Origin: Lachnospiraceae bacterium
Lineage (GTDB): Bacteria; Bacillota; Clostridia; Lachnospirales; Lachnospiraceae
Assembly (NCBI GenBank): GCA_017626325.1
Contig: JAGAIZ010000065.1
Span: 1 to 51,719 of the forward strand
Length of the DNA: 51,719 bases
Reading direction: 5' to 3'
Part shown: piece after piece, positions 11,357 to 25,506 of the stretch
Layout: each line of letters opens with the position of its first letter
Numbering within the stretch: position 1 is the first letter of the stretch
Notes under the pieces: model-generated
What the model was told of the DNA's origin: nothing
The model's database searches: none
The model's input: only the letters and a program-made list of their open reading frames with translations
Program-made: the position numbers and the translations under genes

Positions 11357-11393
11357 GGAACGATGGAATATTACATTCTGTCGTTCCTTTTTT
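11357..11393 (+). terminator. Terminator of the heat-shock operon
   Basis: GGAACGA (11357-11363) pairs with TCGTTCC (11381-11387), with an inner GAAT/ATTC pair, followed by TTTTTT. It lies ten bases after dnaJ. Confidence 0.9.
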
Positions 11394-11471
11394 CGTCCGC
11401 AGCATTGCTGTTTAGCACTTTTCCATAAAACCCGGCAGGAAAGATTGGTAAATAGCACAATAGAAAAGGGC

Positions 11472-11500
11472 TTGTTTTAAATTTTTTCGTCATATATAAT
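11472..11500 (+). promoter_or_regulatory. Promoter of the GH53 exoenzyme gene
   Basis: TTGTTT at 11472-11477, a 17-base spacer and a consensus TATAAT at 11495-11500. Transcription would start near 11507, about 115 bases before the start codon and just ahead of the palindrome at 11515. Confidence 0.78.
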
Positions 11501-11514
11501 AAATAGTATAGAGC

Positions 11515-11548
11515 GCAACCGATTGCGCAACATTGCGCAATCGGTTGC
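11515..11548. promoter_or_regulatory. 34-bp perfect palindrome, candidate operator
   Basis: GCAACCGATTGCGCAA, two-base centre CA, then its exact reverse complement. It contains two copies of the self-complementary octamer TTGCGCAA with centres 10 bp (one helical turn) apart. It lies about 8-41 bases downstream of the predicted transcription start, where a bound repressor would block elongation. The central CpG octamers resemble LacI-family sites. There is no T tract, so it is not a terminator. Confidence 0.65.
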
Positions 11549-11598
11549 ATCATATCAACAGGATTATGTATGGACAGGGGACTGCATAATCTATGTGA

Positions 11599-18987
<7,389 letters not shown>

Positions 18988-19009
18988 AAGATGAAATAAG
19001 AAACAGACA

Positions 19010-19072
19010 GGAGCCGCTGCGGAAGCGGGCGCATATTTGTGGATATGCCGCCGCCTAAGCAGCGGCTCCCTT
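19010..19072 (+). terminator. Terminator-like hairpin after the GH53 gene
   Basis: GGAGCCGCTGC (19010-19020) pairs perfectly with GCAGCGGCTCC (19059-19069), with a second inner hairpin near GCGCATAT/ATATGCCG. Only three T residues follow, so termination may be partial. Confidence 0.65.
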
Positions 19073-19142
19073 TGTGTGAAGAGGGCATATCGTATTGATG
19101 ACTGCTGTCTGCGTCGTATCTGTTGCCGCGATAACGGCGATA

Positions 19143-19198
19143 GCAGTTTTTGCTATGAATAATATCATTAATTTGTTGTATTTTATTGCAAAAACTGC
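19143..19198. repeat. Perfect 11-bp inverted repeat overlapping a -35 box
   Basis: GCAGTTTTTGC at 19143-19153 and GCAAAAACTGC at 19188-19198, separated by 34 bp of AT-rich sequence. The right arm covers most of the -35 hexamer (TTGCAA, 19186-19191) of the protease-unit promoter and nearly touches the G9 tract. It may be a pair of regulator half-sites. Confidence 0.6.
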
Positions 19199-19215
19199 GT
19201 GGGGGGGGGTATAAT
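19186..19215 (+). promoter_or_regulatory. Promoter with a G9 tract as part of its spacer
   Basis: TTGCAA (19186-19191), an 18-base spacer ending in nine G residues (19201-19209), then a consensus TATAAT (19210-19215). Loss of one G gives the optimal 17-base spacer; gain gives 19. It drives the pro-domain gene at 19299 and probably the protease behind it. Confidence 0.75.
19201..19209 (+). repeat. G9 homopolymer in a promoter spacer
   Basis: Nine consecutive G residues immediately before the TATAAT box. With the tract at 11796 these are the only G runs this long that I found in the window, and both read T-G9-TA. Confidence 0.92.
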
Positions 19216-19298
19216 AAGGGTTAAGCATTTTCAGGCAGGACGGAAGGATAACAGAGGTATTGAAAACGCCCGCCGAATAAAAAGAGAAGGGAGATTAA

Positions 19299-19661
19299 AT
19301 GAAACCAAAGATGCTGAAAATCATCATAGCGATTGCAGCTATCCTTGTGCTGGTATTGGCGGGATGGTACGTGATGTTTTCTTATTTGGGCATTGGTCCG
19401 GCGTTTCCGTTCCTTCCGGAACAGGAGATAGAAATGGACGGTGTTGAAATGGGAAATTTAGCAGAGAATCAATTGATGGCACTGGTGGAAACAGAAGACG
19501 AGGCTGAGGCGATTGCCGGGCAGTACGGTATCGAACTGATTTCCTTTGCGGATGGAGTGGCGTCCTACAGAACAGAAGAGGATCCCGCAGAGGTGATTGC
19601 CATGGGACAGGAGAATGGATACCCGCAGCTTTATCTGAACTATGTGCGGACAGTTGATTAG
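19299..19661 (+). CDS. Membrane-anchored free-standing subtilisin pro-domain-like protein
   Basis: A 120-residue protein with a short basic N-terminus (MKPKMLK), one transmembrane helix at about 8-30 and an extracytoplasmic domain of about 70 residues. The domain resembles the pro-domain of the subtilisin-like protease encoded next door (residues about 250-320 there): both share EAEAIA, a Tyr, EL, GVA and P-x-x-Y-x-NY-x-R in the same order, roughly 18 identities over about 65 positions by eye. Pro-domains of S8 proteases act as folding chaperones and tight inhibitors, so this may inhibit or help fold the protease at the cell surface. SD AAGGGAG is six bases from the ATG. The promoter has a G9 spacer. 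Function is inferred. Confidence 0.75.
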   Translation: MKPKMLKIIIAIAAILVLVLAGWYVMFSYLGIGPAFPFLPEQEIEMDGVEMGNLAENQLMALVETEDEAEAIAGQYGIELISFADGVASYRTEEDPAEVIAMGQENGYPQLYLNYVRTVD

Positions 19662-19744
19662 TGGACTGTGTCGGACAAACGGATGTGATCGATACAGTAC
19701 ACCGGGCAGCGGAATCCATATTCTGTGGTTAAGCGGAAGGATTC

Positions 19745-22700
19745 ATGATCAGGCAGAGAAAGATGAGGAGAGAGATGGCACGAAAGGGAAAATTGAGGAA
19801 TGCTATGCTGGCGCTGCTGTTATCAGCAGCATTGATTGCTGAGCCGACTGCAGGCTGCGCTGTCGCATATGCGGCGGGGCCGGCTGATGGACAGAAGGCA
19901 GTCTTCGAGGTGACCGAGGACGAACAGAACAGCAAGACTAAGACGGAAGACGGAGACGCTTCCGACGAGACAGGAGACAAGGACGGCTCCGATAAGACAG
20001 GAGACGAGGATGGTTCCGACGAGACAGCGGACAAGGACGGCTCCGACGAGACAGGAGACGGGGATGGCTCCGATAAGACAGGAGACGAGGACGGCTCCGA
20101 CGAGACAGGAGACGAGGATAACTCCGGTGAGACAGGAGATGAGGATAACTCCGATGAGACGGGAGACGAGGATGGCTCCGGTGAGACAGGAGATGAGGAT
20201 AATTCCGACGAGACAGGAGACGAAGATGGCTCTGATGAACTGGTAGACGAGGATGGTTCCGAGACAGAAGATGACGAACTGACCGAAGAGGATGAAGAGA
20301 ACCAGGAAGAAGAGGAAGAAGCCGAAGATAAACTGGACAAAGAAAAGGAAGAGAAAGAAAAAGAGGAAGAAGAACTGGACGGTTTCTCTCCTATGCCTTC
20401 CGGATACAAGCTTACTTCCGAGCAGAAGGAACTGAAAGCGGATCTGGCGGCAAGCATGGATTCTTTTGATGATGACGCCGAAGGTTCTCTCTATGTGGAG
20501 AGAGAAGTATTCGCCTTCGCGGATTCCAGAGAGGAAGCGGAAGCGATCGCGGAAGCTTATCATGCGGAACTGACAGAATATGATCTGGGCGTAGCGACTC
20601 TGAAACTGACGAAGGGAACCTCTGTTGGCAAAGCGCTGCGCGTGGCGGCGGATTCAGACAATAATCTGCCGGCGGTGTATCCGAACTATTACAGATATAT
20701 CAGTACGGAAGAAGCAGCCGGGGAAGAAGCGGCAGAGGAAGATATCGCGGCGGATGATTCCCTGATAGAGATTGAGGAAGAAGAGTACGAGACAGAGCAG
20801 ACAGGCTCTGAGACGGAAGTGGAAGAAGGCGGCGAACCGTCTCTGGAAGCTTATGAGCAGGCATTGCAGGCATACAGCGATCCGTATCTGGCGCCTTCAA
20901 GCAGTATGTATCAGTGGCAGCATGTCAATGTCGGTTCCGTCTATGCATGGCAGGCGGGCTATACCGGAAGCGGCGTCAAAGTAGCCGTATTGGACAGCGG
21001 TGTTACGCCTATGTCCAATGAACTGACACTTGCAGGCAATGCATACACAAGCAGTTCTTCCAGCTCCGCGACAGATGGTAACGGACATGGAACACATGTG
21101 GCGGGTATCATCGGCGCGAAGAGCAATTCCATCGGCGGTGCGGGTATCGCGCCGAACGCAAGTATTTATAATGTAAAAGTAATGGGCGATGATGGTACAG
21201 GTACAGACGATGATATCATCAGAGGTCTTACGCAGGCGATTAAATGGAAGGTAAATCTGATCAACATGAGTCTGGGCGGCGTTGGTGATAATCCGGCTTT
21301 CCAGGACAAGATCAACGAGGCATACAAGAATGGGATTGCGGTATTTGCGGCAGCAGGCAATGACGGCGGCAGCAACATGGATTATCCTGCGGGATACGAT
21401 CATGTTATCTGTATTGGCGCGGTAGACAACAATAACGAGAGGGCTTCCTTCTCCAACTACGGCGCATGGGTGGATCTGAGCGCACCGGGCGTTAATATCT
21501 GGTCTACCGGAACCAGCGGCACTTCTTATGTCAGAATGAGCGGTACTTCCATGGCGTGTCCGGTTGCGGTCGGTGAAGCGGCGGTAATCCTGTCTGCGAA
21601 TCCCTCGGCGATCGCAGGTAAATCCGGCGGCGCGAAGGTAGACGCGCTGGAAAGCTTCATGAAGGCAAATGCGGTCTCCGCAGGCTCCGGCATGGGAAAG
21701 GGCGTTACCAGCCTGACGAAGGCCTTCAAGCTTACGGTAGCAACTGCAAAGCCGGCAGCGCCGACGATTACAGCATCGGTTGCGGGAAACGCCCAGAGCG
21801 TATCAGTGACGATCAAGGCGACAGGCGGAACGACGATTTATTATGCAACAGACGGTAAAGCGCCTACTTATAAAAACGGCAAAGCAGGGGATAACACACT
21901 GCAGTACACAGGCTCCTTCTCCATATCGGGCGTACAGAAGGGCACGATTCAGGCAATCGCAGTAAATGGAAGCGGCGTAAGCAGCGCCGTTAAGAAGGTA
22001 AGCTTCACCTTAAAGCCCTATGTAACAGGGATAACGATCTCCGGTGTGTCCCAGATCGCGAAGGGCAAGTCCTCCCAGTTGACGGCAGAGGTATTGCCGG
22101 ATTATGCAGCGAATAAGAATGTAACATGGAGCATTAAGAAGAGCGATGGAAGCGCAGTCGCAAAGGCGGACGGCGTAACGATCAGCGCAAAGGGTAAAGT
22201 GACTGTAGCTAAGACTGCAAAGGCAGGAAGCTATAAGGTTACGGCAGCGGCACAGGACGGCTCTAAAAAGTCAGCGACTTACACGGTTACGGTGATCGAT
22301 TCCGTGAAGATCGCATCCGTTAAATTTACCTCGAACAAAGCGACTCTGGCGGTACCTAAAGATACGAAATATGATCTGGGAGCTCAGTTAGACGCGAAGA
22401 ATGTATCGGGATCGAAAGCGGGAGTCGGCGACTTCAAGTGGACGAGCAGCAATACGGCGCTGGCGACAGTAGATTCTAAGGGCGTGGTAACACCCAAGGC
22501 AGCCGGTAGCGTGAAGATTACGGCCACGGCGAACGACGCAAGCGGCAAGAAAGCAACCTGCAGCGTAAAGATCACGCAGCAGGTAACGAAGGTAACGATC
22601 GAAGGAGACAGCCAGGTCGGACGCGGCAAGAAGCTTACATTAAAGGCGGCGGTAGAACCGGCTAATGCAACGAATAAGAAAGTAACATGGAGCATCACCA

Positions 22701-23773
22701 AAAATGATAAACCGGTGACTAAGGCAGACGGTGTGTCCATAAGCGCTTCCGGCGCCGTATCCGCTACGGCTACGGCGGCACCGGGCACTTATAAGGTGAC
22801 GGCGACAGCAGTAGAGGGAAGCGGAAAAGAATGCACCGCGACCAAGACGATTACGGTCAAGACCGGTGTGATCAGCTCTGTGACCTTCGATAAGAAGTCG
22901 GCGACCATTTACCGGACGAAAGGTTCTTCCTCCGCGCCTACGACACTGACAGTGAAGGCGACGCTGAAGGGAAGCAGCGGTTATGCGGGCAACGCTTATA
23001 AGGTGACGAGCAGCAATGAAGGGATCGCCACCGCGTCGGCGACAGGTACAAACGGTACGGTAACCATTACAGTCAAGGCGACGGGTAAGGCAGCAGGCAA
23101 GACGGTCATTACGCTTGAGACTACCGATGGCAGCAAGAAGAAAGCCACATGTGCGGTTACGGTCAATAATCCGGTATCCAGAGTAAACATAGCGCCTAAG
23201 GCGGGCAGTAATAATTATGTTTCCAAAGGTAAGAATCTGGTCTTAAAAGCGACCCTGGAGACAGAATACGGTACAGTTTCCAACAAGAATGTCACATGGG
23301 CAATCTATGACAGCAGCGGAAAAGAAGCAACCGCCAAGTCACACGGCGTATCCGTCAGCGGAAGCGGTACGGTAACCGCAACGAAGACTGCCAAAACCGG
23401 TACTTATACGGTCAAGGCAACCGCTAAGGATGGCAGCGGCGCGAAGGGTTCCTATAGTGTCTATGTCGTACCGGGCGTTACGGATATTTTCGTATTGTAC
23501 CAGGGATATCCGCTGTCTACCAAAAAAACCCTTCTTACGAGGAAGGACTATCAGTATAGTTTCCCGATCGGATGGGAATCCGAGGATGGCTACCTGAGAG
23601 GATCGATCGCGGTCACCTCTTCTAATCCTAAGGTAATGTCCGGAACGATAGTATATGTGAATAATTATCCTTACCTTGTGCTCTCAGCAGACGGTAAAGG
23701 AAGCGCCAATATTACGATTCAGGCGCAGGACGGCAGCGGCAAACAGACGAAGTATAAATTCCAGGTAAAATAA
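19745..23773 (+). CDS. Secreted subtilisin-like serine protease (S8) with acidic repeats and Ig-like domains
   Basis: A 1342-residue exoprotease. Signal peptide about 11-43; acidic tandem repeats of GDEDGSDET type at 78-167; pro-domain about 245-320; a second Glu-rich linker to about 375; S8 catalytic domain about 385-660 with Asp417 (AVLDSGV), His448 (GHGTHVAG), oxyanion Asn539 (AAGNDGG) and Ser602 (SGTSMACP); a chitobiase C-terminal-like domain about 669-759; then five Big_2-like Ig domains (VTWSI, ATVDSKGVVT signatures) and a C-terminal segment. No LPXTG or SLH anchor is visible. SD GGAAGG precedes ATG 19745; ATG 19775 behind GAGGAG is an alternative. It lies 83 bases after the pro-domain gene with no terminator between, so both are likely one transcript. 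Confidence 0.9.
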   Translation: MIRQRKMRREMARKGKLRNAMLALLLSAALIAEPTAGCAVAYAAGPADGQKAVFEVTEDEQNSKTKTEDGDASDETGDKDGSDKTGDEDGSDETADKDGSDETGDGDGSDKTGDEDGSDETGDEDNSGETGDEDNSDETGDEDGSGETGDEDNSDETGDEDGSDELVDEDGSETEDDELTEEDEENQEEEEEAEDKLDKEKEEKEKEEEELDGFSPMPSGYKLTSEQKELKADLAASMDSFDDDAEGSLYVEREVFAFADSREEAEAIAEAYHAELTEYDLGVATLKLTKGTSVGKALRVAADSDNNLPAVYPNYYRYISTEEAAGEEAAEEDIAADDSLIEIEEEEYETEQTGSETEVEEGGEPSLEAYEQALQAYSDPYLAPSSSMYQWQHVNVGSVYAWQAGYTGSGVKVAVLDSGVTPMSNELTLAGNAYTSSSSSSATDGNGHGTHVAGIIGAKSNSIGGAGIAPNASIYNVKVMGDDGTGTDDDIIRGLTQAIKWKVNLINMSLGGVGDNPAFQDKINEAYKNGIAVFAAAGNDGGSNMDYPAGYDHVICIGAVDNNNERASFSNYGAWVDLSAPGVNIWSTGTSGTSYVRMSGTSMACPVAVGEAAVILSANPSAIAGKSGGAKVDALESFMKANAVSAGSGMGKGVTSLTKAFKLTVATAKPAAPTITASVAGNAQSVSVTIKATGGTTIYYATDGKAPTYKNGKAGDNTLQYTGSFSISGVQKGTIQAIAVNGSGVSSAVKKVSFTLKPYVTGITISGVSQIAKGKSSQLTAEVLPDYAANKNVTWSIKKSDGSAVAKADGVTISAKGKVTVAKTAKAGSYKVTAAAQDGSKKSATYTVTVIDSVKIASVKFTSNKATLAVPKDTKYDLGAQLDAKNVSGSKAGVGDFKWTSSNTALATVDSKGVVTPKAAGSVKITATANDASGKKATCSVKITQQVTKVTIEGDSQVGRGKKLTLKAAVEPANATNKKVTWSITKNDKPVTKADGVSISASGAVSATATAAPGTYKVTATAVEGSGKECTATKTITVKTGVISSVTFDKKSATIYRTKGSSSAPTTLTVKATLKGSSGYAGNAYKVTSSNEGIATASATGTNGTVTITVKATGKAAGKTVITLETTDGSKKKATCAVTVNNPVSRVNIAPKAGSNNYVSKGKNLVLKATLETEYGTVSNKNVTWAIYDSSGKEATAKSHGVSVSGSGTVTATKTAKTGTYTVKATAKDGSGAKGSYSVYVVPGVTDIFVLYQGYPLSTKKTLLTRKDYQYSFPIGWESEDGYLRGSIAVTSSNPKVMSGTIVYVNNYPYLVLSADGKGSANITIQAQDGSGKQTKYKFQVK
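19976..20245 (+). repeat. Ten 27-bp tandem repeats in the protease gene
   Basis: Ten consecutive 27-base units with consensus near GACGAGGATGGCTCCGACGA plus GACAGGA, coding for DEDGSDETG. A partial unit precedes and another follows. Unit length is a multiple of three, so copy-number change would lengthen or shorten the acidic linker without frameshift. Confidence 0.93.
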
Positions 23774-23795
23774 ATAATCGATAAATGAGACTTAT

Positions 23796-23832
23796 GGGAC
23801 TTGCCCGGGAATCCGGGCAGGTCCCGTTTGTT
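23796..23832 (+). terminator. Terminator after the protease gene
   Basis: GGGACTTGCCCGG (23796-23808) pairs with CCGGGCAGGTCCC (23813-23825) through one T-G wobble, loop GAAT, followed by GTTTGTTG. The stem is strong and the T tract interrupted. Confidence 0.75.
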
Positions 23833-23854
23833 GTAGTGCGCAAGACGGCGCGGG

Positions 23855-23899
23855 TTTCTTAATTTTCCATAATGTGTTTTCTTAATTTTCTATGATGTG
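23855..23899 (+). repeat. 22-bp tandem direct repeat upstream of the DUF3048 gene
   Basis: TTTCTTAATTTTCCATAATG plus TG at 23855-23876 is repeated at 23878-23899 with two changes, period 23 bp. It ends two bases before the predicted -35 box, where an activator or response-regulator dimer could bind. Confidence 0.6.
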
Positions 23900-23901
23900 A
23901 G

Positions 23902-23930
23902 TGTACACCATATTTGTTTTCGGGTATAAT
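23902..23930 (+). promoter_or_regulatory. Promoter of the DUF3048 lipoprotein gene
   Basis: TGTACA (23902-23907, within the palindrome GTGTACAC), a 17-base spacer and a consensus TATAAT (23925-23930). The -35 is weak, which fits dependence on the direct repeats just upstream. Confidence 0.6.
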
Positions 23931-24033
23931 AAGGATGTCTGCGGGGAGTTACGGATGGATAAAGTATCAGACTACACAGCAAGGTATACATGATTGTACA
24001 TTGTATACACAATATTGCGGAAAAGAGGGAAAA

Positions 24034-25266
24034 ATGTTTCAAAAGAAAATAGCGTTGCTTACGACTGCGGCTCTGACAATGGCAGCCTGCCTTGCGGGCT
24101 GCGGGAAGAAGGAAGAGCCTTTGCCGGAGCCTCAGGTAGAAGAGGTGCAGGAGGAAGAGACAGTGGAACCGGAGCCGGAGGAGGAAGTGGTGGAAGAACC
24201 GGCCACAGCGTATCCGGTGATCGAAGAGAGGGAAGAGGTCAACGGAGAGATACAGAGCTTCCTGACCGGAGAATGGACGAACGCAGTCCAGGCGAAGAGA
24301 AGGCCGATTGCGGTTATGATACCGAATAACGCGCCGGCTATGCCCCAGTATGGATTGTCACAGGCGGGCATTATCTATGAGGCGCCGGTGGAAGGACGTA
24401 TTACCAGGCTGATGGCGGTTCTGGAAGAGTTCGACGATCTGGACCGGATCGGGCCTGTCAGAAGCAGCCGTGATTATTATATTTATGTAGCCATGGGGTA
24501 TGAGGCGATCTACTGTAACTGGGGACTCGCAAGGCCCTATGTGGAGGAATTGATTAACAGAGAGAATTATTATAATGTCAGCGCGGCGGTGGAAGGGATT
24601 CATAATCCTGCGGACGAAGCTTATAAGAGAGTCAGCCGTCCGGGTTATGCGCTGGAGTTTACAGGCTATCTGGACATCGAAGGTATGTTTGACGCGGTAG
24701 AGCGTCTGGGATATGACTGGAATTATGATGAGGATTACGTAGCGCCGTTTCTGTTCGCGGCGGATGATGTGATCGCGGATTACGCGGACAATGAGGAGGC
24801 GACCCTGATTTATCCCGGCGGAAGAGAAAGCAATTCCGGCGGCTACGGCGTGTATAATCCTTATTTTGAATACCATGAGGATGACCATCTCTACTACCGT
24901 TATCAGGACGGCAAGGCGCAGATGGACGAGTATAACAATGAGCAGCTTGCGGTCAGCAACGTAGTATTCCAGTACTGCCACGGCGAGGTCAGGGATGATC
25001 ACGATTATCTGGCATTCGGCGTGCACGGCGAGGGCGACGCGATCGTCTTTACGAACGGCAAAGCAATCAAGGGCAAGTGGATGCGCTATGACGGCGATTT
25101 TACGCCTGCGAAATTCTATGATGAAGAAGGCAACGAAATCATCTTCAATCAGGGCAAGACATGGATCTGCAATATCTGGCAGGAGTACGGCGAGTATGTA
25201 GAGTACGGCACAGATGAGAATAATCTGACCACGCCGGACATGCCCTCCGTCACGGCGGCAGAATAA
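24034..25266 (+). CDS. DUF3048 (YerB-like) lipoprotein
   Basis: A 410-residue predicted lipoprotein. The signal peptide ends with the lipobox LAGC (Cys23), followed by a Glu/Pro-rich linker (about 28-60) and then a DUF3048 domain: typical segments are RRPIAVMIPNNAPAMPQYGLSQAGIIYE, here seen in part as RPIAVMIPNN and QYGLSQAGIIYEAPVEG, and RIGPVRSSRDYYI, with FQYCHGEV and KGKWMRYD near the end. I start at 24034 (SD AGAGGGA); the open frame to 23914 overlaps the promoter. Function of the YerB family is not established; it is an extracytoplasmic membrane-anchored protein. It forms its own unit with promoter and terminator. Confidence 0.85.
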   Translation: MFQKKIALLTTAALTMAACLAGCGKKEEPLPEPQVEEVQEEETVEPEPEEEVVEEPATAYPVIEEREEVNGEIQSFLTGEWTNAVQAKRRPIAVMIPNNAPAMPQYGLSQAGIIYEAPVEGRITRLMAVLEEFDDLDRIGPVRSSRDYYIYVAMGYEAIYCNWGLARPYVEELINRENYYNVSAAVEGIHNPADEAYKRVSRPGYALEFTGYLDIEGMFDAVERLGYDWNYDEDYVAPFLFAADDVIADYADNEEATLIYPGGRESNSGGYGVYNPYFEYHEDDHLYYRYQDGKAQMDEYNNEQLAVSNVVFQYCHGEVRDDHDYLAFGVHGEGDAIVFTNGKAIKGKWMRYDGDFTPAKFYDEEGNEIIFNQGKTWICNIWQEYGEYVEYGTDENNLTTPDMPSVTAAE

Positions 25267-25303
25267 CAGTATTCCGGATAGCGGCGATTATATACAGCAT
25301 TGC

Positions 25304-25342
25304 AAGGGTGTCCTTAGAGGTTATCTTAAGGACGCCCTTTTC
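25304..25342 (+). terminator. Terminator after the DUF3048 gene
   Basis: AAGGGTGTCCTTA (25304-25316) pairs with TAAGGACGCCCTT (25327-25339) through one wobble and is followed by T residues. Confidence 0.85.
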
Positions 25343-25437
25343 ATAACGCATTACAACTTTTCTGCAGGGAGACAAAGGTTTAACTTTCAGCGGTTTGATT
25401 TTTCACGGAGACAGAGGTTTCAACTGCGTCTGATATG

Positions 25438-25446
25438 TGGTAAAAT
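25438..25446 (+). promoter_or_regulatory. Extended -10 promoter upstream of prmA
   Basis: TGGTAAAAT fits an extended -10 box (TGnTAtAAT); the -35 region is weak (TTTCAA at 25418). A near-repeated segment, GGAGACAAAGGTTTAACT at 25368 and GGAGACAGAGGTTTCAACT at 25407, lies just upstream. Confidence 0.5.
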
Positions 25447-25506
25447 CTTGGTTATGGAACAAAATAGTGCAGGAATCAAATAGTATAAGAAGCGAGGTTA
25501 TCTTTC

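Larger units (their letters stand above)
18988..19298. other. Intergenic region between GH53 and the pro-domain gene
   Basis: A 311-base gap with no gene. It contains a long terminator-like hairpin (19010-19069), an 11-bp inverted repeat (19143-19153 and 19188-19198), a promoter with a G9 spacer (19186-19215) and a leader of about 77 bases carrying the SD AAGGGAG. Confidence 0.8.

Noticed and set aside
19143-19198. Inverted repeat as an invertible promoter element
   Set aside because: The 34-bp centre is very short for site-specific inversion, there is no recombinase gene in the window, and inversion would leave most of the -35 in place.
19199-19447. A small plus-strand frame starting in the G9 tract
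   Set aside because: It begins inside the promoter and overlaps the pro-domain gene in another frame, with no SD.
19729-20563. Minus-strand Ser/Pro- and Val/Leu-rich frames opposite the acidic repeats
   Set aside because: They reflect the 27-bp tandem repeats read backward; no start signal.
23522-23528. A7 tract in the protease gene near its 3' end
   Set aside because: A7 runs are common, and a frameshift here would alter only the last part of the protein; weak candidate for a switch.
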